From: Mycobacterium sp.
Lineage (GTDB): Bacteria > Actinomycetota > Actinomycetes > Mycobacteriales > Mycobacteriaceae
Length of the DNA: 43,188 bases
Direction: 5' to 3'
Assembly: GCA_018883075.1 (NCBI GenBank)
Contig: VEQU01000010.1
Coordinates: forward strand, 1-43,188
Each line of letters opens with the position of its first letter. Positions within the stretch are counted from its first letter, which is position 1. Made by a program: the position numbers and the translations under genes. Shown here in pieces: positions 22,580 through 32,668 of this stretch. The notes under the pieces were generated by a model. It made no database searches, had not been told where the DNA came from, and saw nothing but the letters and a program-made list of their open reading frames with translations.

Positions 22580-23893
22580 ATGGCGTCGGTGAACAGGGTA
22601 TACGCGGCGCGGCTGGCAGGAATGGCGGTGCTGGGGCCAGATGGCGAGTCCCTTGGCCGGGTGCGCGATGTGGTGATCAGCATCAGCATCGTGCGCCAGC
22701 AGCCGCGGGTGCTCGGCCTGGTGGTCGAACTGCTCACCCGCCGGCGGATTTTCGTGCCGATCCTGCGGGTGACCGCGATCGAGCCCAGTGCCGTGACGCT
22801 CACCACCGGCAACGTTTCGCTGCGCCGCTTCGTGCAGCGCCCCGGCGAGGTTCTGGTGCTCGGCCAGGTGCTCGACACCCGGGTGCGGGTCAACGACCCC
22901 GAGCAGGAGCAACTGGCCGGGGTGGACGTCGTCGTGGTGGATCTGGCCCTCGAGCAGACCCGCACCCGGGACTGGATGGTCAGCCGGGTCGCGGTGCGCA
23001 GTCAGCGCCGGCTGGGGCGACGCTCGGCGGTGGTGGTGGTCGACTGGCAGAACGTGGCCGGGCTGACCCCGTCCGGGCTGGCGATGCCGGGACAGGGTGT
23101 GGCTCAGTTGCTGCAGCAGTTCGAGGGGCAGCGCCCCATCGAGGTCGCCGACGCCCTGCGCGACCTTCCGGTCAAACGGCGCACCGAGGTCATCAAGGCC
23201 CTCGATGACGAACGGCTCGCCGACATCCTGCAGGAGCTGCCCGAGGACGAACAGAACCAGCTGCTCAAACAACTCGACACCGAGCGGGCCGCCGATGTGC
23301 TGGAGGCGATGGATCCCGACGACGCCGCCGACCTGCTCGGCGTGATGAACCCGAGCGAGGCCGAGGTGCTGCTGCGCCGGATGGACCCGGAGGACTCCGA
23401 GTCGGTGCGCCGGCTGCTGAGCCACTCGCCGGACACCGCGGGCGGCCTGATGACCTCCGATCCGGTGGTGCTGGCGCCGGACACCACGGTCGCCGAGGCG
23501 CTGGCGCGGGTACGTGACCCCGACCTCACCCCGGCCCTGGCGTCGCTGGTGTTCGTGGTGCGACCGCCGACGGCGACCCCGACCGGGTACTACCTGGGCT
23601 GCGTGCACATCCAGGCGCTGCTGCGCGAACCGCCCGCCAACCTGGTCAGCGGCATAGTCGACAACGATCTGCCGCGGCTGAACCCGGACACCCCGCTTGC
23701 CGCCGTCACCCGCTACCTGGCCGCCTACAACCTGGTGTGCGGTCCGGTGGTCGACGACGAGAATCACCTGCTCGGCGCGGTGACGGTCGACGACGTGCTC
23801 GACCATCTGCTGCCCGACGACTGGCGGGAGAGCTTCGAGGACTCCTCGGTGACCAACGCCGCCCGGCCGGCAGCGGTGAGGGGGGCGCGATGA
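22580..23893 (+). CDS. MgtE N-terminal domain / CBS protein without membrane pore, PRC-barrel-like N-terminus (Rv1232c-type)
   Basis: 437-residue soluble protein. Residues 1-150 resemble a PRC-barrel pair (LAGMAVLGPDGESLGRVRDV). Residues 175-300 are an MgtE intracellular N domain of repeated helices (IEVADALRDLPVKRRTEVIK; RLADILQELPEDEQNQLLKQ; ADLLGVMNPSEAEVLLRRMD). A CBS pair follows (TAGGLMTSDPVVLAPDTTVA and LLGAVTVDDVLDHLLP). In true MgtE these modules sense Mg2+ and gate a C-terminal five-helix channel; that channel is absent. The stop overlaps the start of the DUF1003 gene by four bases (ATGA), so the two proteins probably work together. Confidence 0.87.
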   Translation: MASVNRVYAARLAGMAVLGPDGESLGRVRDVVISISIVRQQPRVLGLVVELLTRRRIFVPILRVTAIEPSAVTLTTGNVSLRRFVQRPGEVLVLGQVLDTRVRVNDPEQEQLAGVDVVVVDLALEQTRTRDWMVSRVAVRSQRRLGRRSAVVVVDWQNVAGLTPSGLAMPGQGVAQLLQQFEGQRPIEVADALRDLPVKRRTEVIKALDDERLADILQELPEDEQNQLLKQLDTERAADVLEAMDPDDAADLLGVMNPSEAEVLLRRMDPEDSESVRRLLSHSPDTAGGLMTSDPVVLAPDTTVAEALARVRDPDLTPALASLVFVVRPPTATPTGYYLGCVHIQALLREPPANLVSGIVDNDLPRLNPDTPLAAVTRYLAAYNLVCGPVVDDENHLLGAVTVDDVLDHLLPDDWRESFEDSSVTNAARPAAVRGAR

Positions 23894-24426
23894 GCGATCG
23901 CACCCGGCTCGACACCCCGCGCACCTCCCGCCGGCCGTCGCTGACCCTCGACCCGGAGGCGGTCGGCCGGTTCAGCGAGTCGATCGCCCGGTTCCTGGGC
24001 ACCGGCCGATACCTGCTGTGGCAGACCGTTCTGGTGGTGGTGTGGATCGCGCTGAACCTTTTCGCGGTGGGCCTGCGCTGGGACCCCTACCCGTTCATCC
24101 TGCTCAACCTGGCGTTCTCCACCCAGGCCGCCTACGCCGCCCCGCTGATCCTGCTGGCCCAGAACCGCCAGGAGAACCGCGACCGGGTGTCGCTGGAGGA
24201 CGACCGCCGCCGGGCCGAGCAGACCAAGGCCGACACCGAGTTCCTGGCCCGCGAGCTGGCCGCGCTGCGGCTGGCCGTCGGCGAGGTGGCCACCCGCGAT
24301 TACCTGCGGCGCGAACTCGACGAGTTGCGCGAGCTGCTCGAGGCGCTGCAGCAGCCCGCCGCGGAGCCGCAGACCGAGCCAGCCGCCGAGAAGCGCTCCA
24401 AGAAGGTCTCCGGCAAGAAGGCCTGA
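23890..24426 (+). CDS. DUF1003 membrane protein, Rv1231c-type
   Basis: 178-residue membrane protein with two helices (LLWQTVLVVVWIALNLFAVG and PFILLNLAFSTQAAYAAPLI) followed by the DUF1003 signature AQNRQENRDR, a charged coiled-coil tail (LARELAALRLAVGEV; RRELDELRELLEALQQ) and a Lys-rich C-terminus. Function is not established. Translational coupling to the MgtE-N/CBS gene suggests it is the membrane partner of that soluble sensor. Confidence 0.88.
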   Translation: MSDRTRLDTPRTSRRPSLTLDPEAVGRFSESIARFLGTGRYLLWQTVLVVVWIALNLFAVGLRWDPYPFILLNLAFSTQAAYAAPLILLAQNRQENRDRVSLEDDRRRAEQTKADTEFLARELAALRLAVGEVATRDYLRRELDELRELLEALQQPAAEPQTEPAAEKRSKKVSGKKA

Positions 24427-24444
24427 GCTGCGGGCATCAGGTGC

Positions 24445-24480
24445 CCGGCCCGGTAACCGCTGTTGCGGCACATGGGCCGG
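24445..24480. terminator. Nested inverted repeat after the DUF1003 gene
   Basis: CCGGCCC (24445-24451) pairs with GGGCCGG (24474-24480), and inside them CCGC-TGTT-GCGG (24457-24468) forms a small hairpin. The structure starts 19 bases after the DUF1003 stop and ends before the next predicted promoter, which fits a terminator. No U-run is present. Confidence 0.4.
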
Positions 24481-24491
24481 TACCGACTATG

Positions 24492-24497
24492 TAAGGT
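24492..24497 (+). promoter_or_regulatory. -10 box TAAGGT for the transglycosylase gene
   Basis: TAAGGT fits TANNNT; a start about seven bases downstream gives a leader of roughly 37 bases that carries the GAGGA ribosome-binding site at 24529-24533. Confidence 0.35.
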
Positions 24498-24540
24498 GGC
24501 TTGGGTCACACGATCGAGAGACTGCGTTGAGGACGGGCGA

Positions 24541-25890
24541 GTGGGGATGAAGCGCCGGGTCGGCCGGGGGGTGCGGGCGCCCGCGTTCGGCATCGCCGTC
24601 ATCACCCCCGTCGTTCTGGCCGGCGCGGTGGCGGCCGCACCGGGCACCATCGGCGCACCGGCCGGCACTCCCGAGGCCGCGCCATCGGCTCCAGCGCCGC
24701 AGAGCAGCGGATTCGCCGTCGTCGCCGCGGCCAAGCCGCCGGCCGACTTCCGCTTCGCCGGCACCACGTTCTCCGCTCCCCCCGCCGCGGTGGTCAACGC
24801 TCCCGGCGGGATGCGCATCCCGGCCATGGCGCTGTCGGCGTACCGCAAGGCCGAGCAGGCCATGGCCGTCGCCGCACCCGGCTGCGGCATCAGCTGGAAC
24901 CTGCTGGCCGGCATCGGCCGCATCGAGTCATCCCACGCCAACGGCGGAGCCACCGACGCGCGCGGCACCGCGATCCGGCCGATCTACGGACCGGCACTCG
25001 ACGGCACACTGCCCGGCAACGAGATCATCGTGCAGAGCAACGCCGGCGGACGGGCGGTCTATGCGCGCGCCATGGGGCCGATGCAGTTCCTGCCCGGAAC
25101 CTGGTCGCGGTACGCCTCCGATGGCGACGGCGACGGCAAGGCCGACCCGCAGAACCTCTTCGACGCCACCCTGTCGGCGGCGCGCTACCTGTGCAGCGGC
25201 GGACTGAACCTGCGCAACCAGTCCCAGACGCTGACCGCGATCCTGCGCTACAACAACTCGATCGCCTACGCCCAGAACGTGATGGGTTGGGCGGCGGCCT
25301 ACGCCACCGGCGTGGCACCGGTGGACCTGCCGGCGATCACCGGGCCGGTTCCCGCGCTCGGTGACGCGCATCTGGAGATCAAGCCCGAGGGCCTCGGCCC
25401 GGAAATGCCGGGGCTGCACCTCGGCGATCCGATGGCGGACCTCGGGTTGATCAGCCTGGGTAACACCGAGGCGGCCAATCAGCTCAGTACGCCGGGACCG
25501 GCGGCCGGATCGCTGGGCATCTCACCGGAACACGGCTGCCAGGTGATCTGCATGGCATCGCAGCTGCCGCCGGAGGCCACCGCGCCGCAGAACCTGCCGC
25601 CGTGGTTGCAGCCGATGGCACCGCCGCCGTGGATGCCACCTCCGCCCGCGTTCGGAATGCCGCCCGGACCGGTCCCCGCGGGAGCGCCGCCAGGGCCGGC
25701 CCCGGCGGGAGCACCCCCCGGACCGGCCGCGGCGGGAGCACCCCCCCCCGACGCGCCGATGGCCCCGCCGGCCCCACCGGCCCCGCTGCCGCCGCCGGCA
25801 CCCGAGCTACCGCCGTGGATGGCGCCGCCGCCCGGGGCGGCTCCGGCTCCCGCCCAGGGCCCCGGCCCGCTGCCCGGGCCCGTCGGCTGA
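24541..25890 (+). CDS. Exported lytic murein transglycosylase-like protein with Pro/Gly/Ala tail (Rv1230c-type)
   Basis: 449-residue cell-wall hydrolase predicted to cleave the peptidoglycan glycan strand. An N-terminal hydrophobic helix (FGIAVITPVVLAGAVAAAP) exports it. The transglycosylase domain (about 95-285) has the catalytic Glu129 in GIGRIESSHANG, MGPMQFLPGTW (178-188), and an acidic loop DGDGDGKADPQN (194-205) resembling the metal-binding loop of MltB-type enzymes. The C-terminal 100 residues are Pro/Ala/Gly-rich and include a three-copy nine-residue repeat. GAGGA seven bases before the GTG at 24541 decides the start; an ATG follows two codons later. The upstream extension to 24463 lacks support. 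Confidence 0.88.
   Translation: MGMKRRVGRGVRAPAFGIAVITPVVLAGAVAAAPGTIGAPAGTPEAAPSAPAPQSSGFAVVAAAKPPADFRFAGTTFSAPPAAVVNAPGGMRIPAMALSAYRKAEQAMAVAAPGCGISWNLLAGIGRIESSHANGGATDARGTAIRPIYGPALDGTLPGNEIIVQSNAGGRAVYARAMGPMQFLPGTWSRYASDGDGDGKADPQNLFDATLSAARYLCSGGLNLRNQSQTLTAILRYNNSIAYAQNVMGWAAAYATGVAPVDLPAITGPVPALGDAHLEIKPEGLGPEMPGLHLGDPMADLGLISLGNTEAANQLSTPGPAAGSLGISPEHGCQVICMASQLPPEATAPQNLPPWLQPMAPPPWMPPPPAFGMPPGPVPAGAPPGPAPAGAPPGPAAAGAPPPDAPMAPPAPPAPLPPPAPELPPWMAPPPGAAPAPAQGPGPLPGPVG
25666..25746 (+). repeat. Three 27-bp tandem repeats encoding GPxPAGAPP, ending in a nine-C run
   Basis: The units encode GPVPAGAPP, GPAPAGAPP and GPAAAGAPP in the tail of the transglycosylase. The last unit runs into nine consecutive C (25741-25749), a likely site of replication slippage that would alter the tail frame. 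Confidence 0.8.
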
Positions 25891-25922
25891 CCGTCGCGGT
25901 CTGCTCACCCGACGCCCGTCTC

Positions 25923-25928
25923 TAGACT
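25923..25928 (+). promoter_or_regulatory. -10 box TAGACT, predicted leaderless start of mrp
   Basis: TAGACT fits TANNNT and is followed by eight bases before the mrp ATG at 25937; no Shine-Dalgarno is present. Confidence 0.45.
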
Positions 25929-25936
25929 CGGCTGCG

Positions 25937-27070
25937 ATGAACACCGAACTCGAGAAGGCGGTACGCGCTGCGCTGGCCAAGGTCATCGACCCCGAGCTGC
26001 GCCGGCCGATCACCGAGCTCAACATGGTCAAGAACGTCACGGTCGCCGAGGGCGGCGCGGTCCACGTGGAGATCTACCTGACCACGTCGGCCTGCCCAAA
26101 GAAGACCGAGATCAGCGAGCGGGTCACTGCGGCGGCGGCCGACGTGCCGGGCACCGGAGCGGTGAGTGTGACCCTGGACGTGATGAGCGACGAGCAACGC
26201 ACCGAGTTGCGCAAGCAGCTGCGCGGCGACGCCGCCGAACCGGTGATCCCCTTTGCCCAGCCGGGGTCACTGACCCGGGTGTACGCCGTTGCCTCCGGTA
26301 AGGGCGGGGTCGGGAAGTCCAGCGTCACAGTCAATCTCGCCGCCGTGCTGGCCGCGCGCGGTCTCAATGTGGGTGTCGTCGACGCCGATATCTATGGACA
26401 CTCGGTGCCGCGGATGATGGGTACCGAGGACCGGCCCACCCAGGTCGAGTCGATGATCCTGCCGCCCGTCGCCCATGACGTGAAGGTCATCTCGATAGCG
26501 CAGTTCACCCAGGGAAACACCCCGGTTGTGTGGCGCGGGCCGATGCTGCACCGCGCCCTGCAGCAGTTCCTCGCCGACGTCTACTGGGGTGATCTGGACG
26601 TACTGCTGCTCGACCTGCCGCCGGGCACCGGGGACGTCGCGATCTCCGTCGCCCAACTGGTTCCCAACGCGGAGATCCTGGTGGTCACCACTCCGCAGAA
26701 CGCGGCCGCCGAGGTGGCCGAACGCGCGGGAGCGATCGCCATGCAGACCCGCCAGCGCATCGTCGGGGTGGTGGAGAACATGTCCGGGATGCTGATGCCG
26801 GACGGCACCGTCATGGCGATCTTCGGCGAGGGCGGCGGCCGCCAGGTGGCCGATCGCCTCACCCGCACCGTCGGGGCCGACGTTCCACTGCTAGGTCAGG
26901 TTCCGCTGGACCCGGCACTGGTCAGTGCCGGGGATTCCGGTGTGCCGCTGGTGCTTTCGGCGCCGGACTCGCCAGCCGCCGTCGAGCTGCGCGCGATCGC
27001 CGACAAGCTGGCCGCGCGGAGGCGCGGGCTGGCCGGGATGTCGCTCGGTCTCGATCCGGCCGGCCGCTGA
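25937..27070 (+). CDS. mrp: Mrp/ApbC/NBP35-family P-loop ATPase, iron-sulfur cluster carrier
   Basis: 377-residue ATPase of the iron-sulfur carrier family. Residues 1-95 form a MIP18/DUF59 domain (VIDPELRRPITELNMVKNV with Cys53 in TTSACP). The ATPase domain has the deviant Walker A GKGGVGKS (121-128), the DADIYGHSVPRMMG switch and DLPPGTGD. The CxxC pair present after VENMS in many ApbC/Mrp proteins is missing here (VENMSGMLMPDGT), as appears usual in mycobacterial orthologues, so cluster binding by the classical ligands is not supported. Convergent with tatB. Matches Rv1229c. Confidence 0.93.
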   Translation: MNTELEKAVRAALAKVIDPELRRPITELNMVKNVTVAEGGAVHVEIYLTTSACPKKTEISERVTAAAADVPGTGAVSVTLDVMSDEQRTELRKQLRGDAAEPVIPFAQPGSLTRVYAVASGKGGVGKSSVTVNLAAVLAARGLNVGVVDADIYGHSVPRMMGTEDRPTQVESMILPPVAHDVKVISIAQFTQGNTPVVWRGPMLHRALQQFLADVYWGDLDVLLLDLPPGTGDVAISVAQLVPNAEILVVTTPQNAAAEVAERAGAIAMQTRQRIVGVVENMSGMLMPDGTVMAIFGEGGGRQVADRLTRTVGADVPLLGQVPLDPALVSAGDSGVPLVLSAPDSPAAVELRAIADKLAARRRGLAGMSLGLDPAGR

Positions 27071-27081
27071 CAGTCCCGGTT

Positions 27082-27105
27082 CGCGACCTTGCGCGTCAGG
27101 TCGCG
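27082..27105. terminator. Hairpin between convergent mrp and tatB
   Basis: CGCGACCT (27082-27089) and AGGTCGCG (27098-27105) form a perfect 8-bp stem with an eight-base loop, starting 12 bases after the mrp stop and overlapping the tatB stop codon. It can act on both strands; no U-run. Confidence 0.5.
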
Positions 27106-27476
27106 TCGGTGTCGAACGGCGCCGGACCGGCCGGGGCCTGCGGCGCGGGTGTCGCGGCGCTCTGCGGCTTGACCGGCCGGTCGTCGAAGTTTCCGGTGAT
27201 CCAGGAGTCGTCACCGTCGAGCAGGTGCTTGGTCAGCGCGGAACGGGGCGTCATCCCGCGCAGCTTCTGCAACTCACTGATCGGCGCACGGATCTCGTCG
27301 AATTCCGGGCCGAGTTCCTCGCGCAACGTACTGGTGGCGCCGCTGAGATAGTCACGGGCCTGGCGGACGGCTCCGACGCTCCAGCGGATCGCACCCGGCA
27401 ACCGCTCGGGACCGAGCACCACCAGCCCGACGACGACCAGCAGGAGCATCTCGCCCCAACCGAGGTTGGCGAACAT
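27096..27476 (-). CDS. tatB: Sec-independent protein translocase subunit TatB
   Basis: 126-residue component of the twin-arginine export system. A single N-terminal membrane helix ([20 protein letters not shown]) with the conserved Glu and the GPERLP hinge is followed by an amphipathic helix and a flexible Pro/Ala tail. It recognises Tat substrates together with TatC. It is the last gene of the sigE-rseA-htrA-tatB group, 21 bases after htrA; the same order is found in M. tuberculosis. Confidence 0.95.
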   Translation of the reverse strand: MFANLGWGEMLLLVVVGLVVLGPERLPGAIRWSVGAVRQARDYLSGATSTLREELGPEFDEIRAPISELQKLRGMTPRSALTKHLLDGDDSWITGNFDDRPVKPQSAATPAPQAPAGPAPFDTDAT

Positions 27477-27497
27477 GGGGTCAGTGTCCCACTGCGG

Positions 27498-29043
<1,546 letters not shown>

Positions 29044-29046
29044 GAA

Positions 29047-29061
29047 CCGGCGGCCCGCCGG
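29047..29061. other. GC-rich hairpin in the rseA-htrA gap
   Basis: CCGGCGG and CCGCCGG face each other across one base, giving a compact GC stem 24 bases after the rseA stop. It could terminate or process part of the rseA transcript before htrA. Confidence 0.35.
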
Positions 29062-29085
29062 CCGCTGTTCGGGATCGCTGTCAGC

Positions 29086-29502
29086 CTACCGGCGCTTGCG
29101 CCGGCCACGGGGGGCGCGCGGCGCCGGTGGCGCCGGGATCGGCGGTTGCCCACCCGCCGGGGGCGGCGCGGGATCCTCCGGGGCGGATTGCGGGATCGCC
29201 GAGAGCAGACCCATCAGGGAGCTCGGCAGGTTGGGTGAGCGGGAGTCGCGCAACGCGTCGCGGGCCTGACTCTGCGCCTCGACCTCGGCCGCGCACTGCG
29301 GGCAGCGGGACAGGTGCCCGGCGGCCCGAAGGTGCGCCTTCATGAGCAGCTCGCCGTCCACGTAGGCCGCGACCGCCTCGGCCGACAGATGATCGGTCGA
29401 ACTGAACTGCGGCGGGGCGTCAAGTGCCGAGTGGTCGAGCGAGACGAAGTTGGCCGGAAGCCAGGACAGTGCCCGTCGGAACAAGTGCCCGGGGTCGACC
29501 AT
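29086..29502 (-). CDS. rseA: Anti-sigma-E factor RseA (zinc-binding ZAS type)
   Basis: 138-residue soluble anti-sigma factor that holds SigE inactive. The ZAS signature is His63-x3-Cys67-x2-Cys70 (HLSRCPQC) in the helix following AVAAYVDGELLMKAHLRAA. No membrane helix is present; the C-terminal third is Pro/Arg-rich. In M. tuberculosis RseA is phosphorylated by PknB and degraded by ClpC1P2, and oxidation of the cysteines releases SigE. The frame opens at 29535, but AAAGGAG about ten bases before the ATG at 29502 gives MVDPGHLFRRALSWLPANF, matching known RseA. Lies 122 bases downstream of sigE. Confidence 0.93.
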   Translation of the reverse strand: MVDPGHLFRRALSWLPANFVSLDHSALDAPPQFSSTDHLSAEAVAAYVDGELLMKAHLRAAGHLSRCPQCAAEVEAQSQARDALRDSRSPNLPSSLMGLLSAIPQSAPEDPAPPPAGGQPPIPAPPAPRAPRGRRKRR

Positions 29503-29624
29503 CGCCGGCTCTCCTTTCCCCTGACGCCGCTTCACCGTCGAATCCGCTTCTGAATCGAATGTAGCGCGGCTGCGCCCGGATCACGGTTCACGACAGGGCC
29601 GGCGCTGCAGCCGATTCGAGACGA

Positions 29625-30371
<747 letters not shown>

Positions 30372-30388
30372 TCAAGCCTCTCGCACCG

Positions 30389-30408
30389 CTGTGAGGAACC
30401 TCTGTGAG
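30389..30408 (-). promoter_or_regulatory. Direct repeat CTCACAG x2 with 13-bp period in the sigE leader
   Basis: On the minus strand CTCACAG occurs twice (30408-30402 and 30395-30389), the second copy starting 13 bases after the first, between the predicted promoter and the sigE ATG. A direct repeat of this kind suits a response regulator dimer. MprA is known to bind upstream of sigE in M. tuberculosis, which makes it the first candidate. A further CTCACAG lies on the plus strand at 30489-30495. Confidence 0.4.
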
Positions 30409-30429
30409 CAAAGTTAGTGTCGCCTGAGA

Positions 30430-30459
30430 AATATACTGTTAACACTGCTCAAATGTGAA
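30430..30459 (-). promoter_or_regulatory. Housekeeping-type promoter for sigE
   Basis: On the minus strand a -35 element TTCACA (30459-30454) and a -10 element TATATT (30435-30430) are separated by 18 bases. They match the SigA consensus in 5 of 6 (TTGACA) and TANNNT. The predicted start near 30423 leaves a leader of about 55 bases containing the CTCACAG repeats. Confidence 0.5.
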
Positions 30460-30574
30460 TCATGTCATAAATCGGTCACTGTCAGCAAGCTCACAGCAAA
30501 CATTTGCCGGATGTGCTGCCGCGCAGGTCACGGCCCGGACGTGTTCGGGCGGCCGCCGATCCGCGCTGCTGATC

Positions 30575-30580
30575 TACGCT
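30575..30580 (+). promoter_or_regulatory. -10 box TACGCT, predicted leaderless start of the O-methyltransferase gene
   Basis: TACGCT fits TANNNT and is followed by seven bases before the ATG at 30588. The GAGG directly before the ATG is too close to act as a Shine-Dalgarno. Confidence 0.5.
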
Positions 30581-30587
30581 GCTGAGG

Positions 30588-31253
30588 ATGTCCACCACCG
30601 ACGAACCCCCCCAGCCGCCGGCGCCCAGCCGGGCCGAGCGGATCCTGGCCCACGCCGAGGGGTCGATCTCGGAGGACGACATCGTCGCAGCAGCCCGGGA
30701 GCGAGCGGTCGACGCCGGTGCGGGCGCGGTCACTCCGGCCGTGGGCGCCCTGCTCAGCGTGCTGGCCCGGCTCGGCGGCGGCAAGGCCGTGGTGGAGGTG
30801 GGCACCGGCGCGGGGGTCAGCGGCCTGTGGTTGCTGTCGGGTATGCGCGACGACGGCGTGCTCACCACCATCGACATCGAGCCGGAGCACCAGCGGCTGG
30901 CCCGGCGGGCCTTCACCGACGCCGGCATCGGCCAGGGCCGCACCCGGCTGATCGCCGGACGGGCGCAGGAGGTGCTGACCCGGCTCGCCGACGCCTCCTA
31001 CGACCTCGTCTTCATCGACGCGGCCCCGGGCGACCACCCGCAGTTCGTGGCCGAGGGTGTCCGGCTGCTGCGCCCCGGCGGTGTGATCGTGCTGCACCGC
31101 GCCGGACTCGGCGGCCGGGCCGGCGATCCGGGTGCGCACGACCCGGACGTGACGGCGGTGCGGGAGGCGGCGCGGCTGATCGCTGAGGACGACCGGCTCA
31201 CCCCGGTGCTCGTACCACTGGGCGACGGCATCCTGATCGCGGCACGCGACTAA
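30588..31253 (+). CDS. SAM-dependent O-methyltransferase, Rv1220c-type
   Basis: 221-residue class I methyltransferase of the catechol/caffeoyl-CoA O-methyltransferase type. SAM motif I is [11 protein letters not shown] (69-79), the ribose-binding acidic residue is in TTIDIEPEH (Asp96), and the metal-site region is [13 protein letters not shown] (139-151). The substrate is not known. Divergent from sigE across a 218-base region; its stop overlaps the stop of the convergent CBS protein gene by a few bases. Same order relative to sigE as Rv1220c in M. tuberculosis. Confidence 0.9.
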   Translation: MSTTDEPPQPPAPSRAERILAHAEGSISEDDIVAAARERAVDAGAGAVTPAVGALLSVLARLGGGKAVVEVGTGAGVSGLWLLSGMRDDGVLTTIDIEPEHQRLARRAFTDAGIGQGRTRLIAGRAQEVLTRLADASYDLVFIDAAPGDHPQFVAEGVRLLRPGGVIVLHRAGLGGRAGDPGAHDPDVTAVREAARLIAEDDRLTPVLVPLGDGILIAARD

Positions 31254-32575
31254 CGGCCGTCCCCGGCGCCTCCGGCGCCCTGTCCCACACCGGCGTCCCC
31301 GGCGTCTCGCACGCGCGGGATCAGACGCACTTCGGTGATGGCGTTGCGGGCGACCGCACGTACCTCGATAGTCCAGTCCTCCAGCTCGACATGCGCCCCC
31401 GCCGAGTCGGGGATGCGCCCGAGCTTCGTCAGGATCAGGCCGGCGATCGTGGCGTAATCACCGCGAGGCGCATCACCGAGATGCACGCCCACGTCCTCGA
31501 GGTCGTGAACCGGGAAGCCGCCGGGCAGGGTCAGGCTGCCGTCGTTCATGCGTCTGGTGGCCAGAACGTCCCTGTCGGTCTCGTCGTAGATCTCACCCAC
31601 GATCTCCTCGAGCACATCCTCGAGCGTCACGATCCCGGCCGCCCCGCCGCGTTCGTCGACGACCACGGCGAATTGTTCACGCTCGGCCTTGAAACGGCGC
31701 AGCGCTTCCGAAACCGGAAGGCTGTCAGGAAGATCCAGGACCGGCCTGAGGGCGGTCTCCACCCGCTGATCGTCGCGCAGCAGATCCCGAAGGTGAACGA
31801 CTCCGACCACCTCGTCCAGATCCCGGGAGCGAACCACCGGTGCGCGTGAGTGCCCGGATGCGACGAGCACCTCGCGGGCCTGGCTGAGGGACATCCCCGA
31901 CGCCAGTGTCACCACAGCACGGCGAGGGATCAGGATCTCGCGCAGGATCCGCTCGTGGATCTCCAGGGCTCCGGCGATCATCTGCCTCTGCTCCGGGCTG
32001 AGCACCCGCTGCACCGCGACCAGTTCCTGCAACTCCTCGGCGGACAGCTGCTCGCCGGAGCTCTCCGACTTGCCCCCCAGGATCCGGACCAGGACGTCGG
32101 TAGACCTGCCCAGCAGCCACACCATCGGTTTGGTGACCGCGGCGAGCCGGTCCAGCAGCGGCGCCACCAGAAGAGCCCAGCGCTGCGGATGCTGCATCGC
32201 GAGCCGCTTGGGAACCAGTTCGCCGATGATGATGTTGACCGCCGCCAGCACCAGGGTCACCGAGGTGATCGCGATGGCCTCGGCGGCGCCGCCGAGAAAA
32301 CCCAACGCGGGCACCAATGGTTCGGCGAGGGTGACCGCCGCCGTCGCCGAGGCCAGGAAGGCGGCCAGGGTGATGCCGAGCTGGATGGTGCCCAGGTAGC
32401 GGTTGGGGTCGCGGGCCAGGCGCACCAGGGCGCGTTCGCGCCGGCCGCTGCTGCGTTCAAGTGTCCGCAGCTGGCCCTCCCGCAGCGACACCAGGGCGAT
32501 CTCACTGCCCGCGAACAGGCCGTTGAGCAACAGCAGGACGGTGATGAGACCAATGTCGAACAAGTAGCGATTCAT
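31250..32575 (-). CDS. CNNM/HlyC-CorC-type membrane protein (DUF21, CBS pair, CorC_HlyC domain)
   Basis: 441-residue membrane protein of the family often annotated as hemolysin but thought to move or sense Mg2+ and related ions. Residues 1-190 are the DUF21 membrane domain ([54 protein letters not shown]). A CBS pair follows ([54 protein letters not shown]), then the CorC_HlyC domain ([16 protein letters not shown]). The family is often found as a tandem pair; only one copy is here. A TAGGGT box 12 bases before the ATG would give a very short leader. Confidence 0.91.
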   Translation of the reverse strand: MNRYLFDIGLITVLLLLNGLFAGSEIALVSLREGQLRTLERSSGRRERALVRLARDPNRYLGTIQLGITLAAFLASATAAVTLAEPLVPALGFLGGAAEAIAITSVTLVLAAVNIIIGELVPKRLAMQHPQRWALLVAPLLDRLAAVTKPMVWLLGRSTDVLVRILGGKSESSGEQLSAEELQELVAVQRVLSPEQRQMIAGALEIHERILREILIPRRAVVTLASGMSLSQAREVLVASGHSRAPVVRSRDLDEVVGVVHLRDLLRDDQRVETALRPVLDLPDSLPVSEALRRFKAEREQFAVVVDERGGAAGIVTLEDVLEEIVGEIYDETDRDVLATRRMNDGSLTLPGGFPVHDLEDVGVHLGDAPRGDYATIAGLILTKLGRIPDSAGAHVELEDWTIEVRAVARNAITEVRLIPRVRDAGDAGVGQGAGGAGDGR

Positions 32576-32615
32576 AGTTCAGCCACGACCCTATCCGGAC
32601 GGCACGGCCGGGCAA

Positions 32616-32654
32616 CGGATCGTGTGGGTCATCCTGTACTCAAGACACGATCCG
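32616..32654. promoter_or_regulatory. Perfect 10-bp inverted repeat between the divergent CBS-protein and DUF4126 genes
   Basis: CGGATCGTGT (32616-32625) and ACACGATCCG (32645-32654) are exact reverse complements separated by 19 bases. The pair ends five bases before the GGAGG ribosome-binding site of the DUF4126 gene and lies inside the 93-base divergent gap. It could be an operator for a regulator binding both arms, or a leader hairpin. Confidence 0.6.
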
Positions 32655-32668
32655 CCCCGGAGGTCCCG

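Noticed and set aside
22555..22581. Upstream ATG start for the CitE-like gene overlapping the MgtE-N gene start
   Set aside because: A strong Shine-Dalgarno sits at the correct distance from the GTG at 22554, whereas the ATG at 22581 has none.
31850..32668. Plus-strand extension upstream of the DUF4126 protein
   Set aside because: Antisense to the CNNM-type gene; GGAGG directly before the ATG at 32669 and the DUF4126 N-terminus define the true start.
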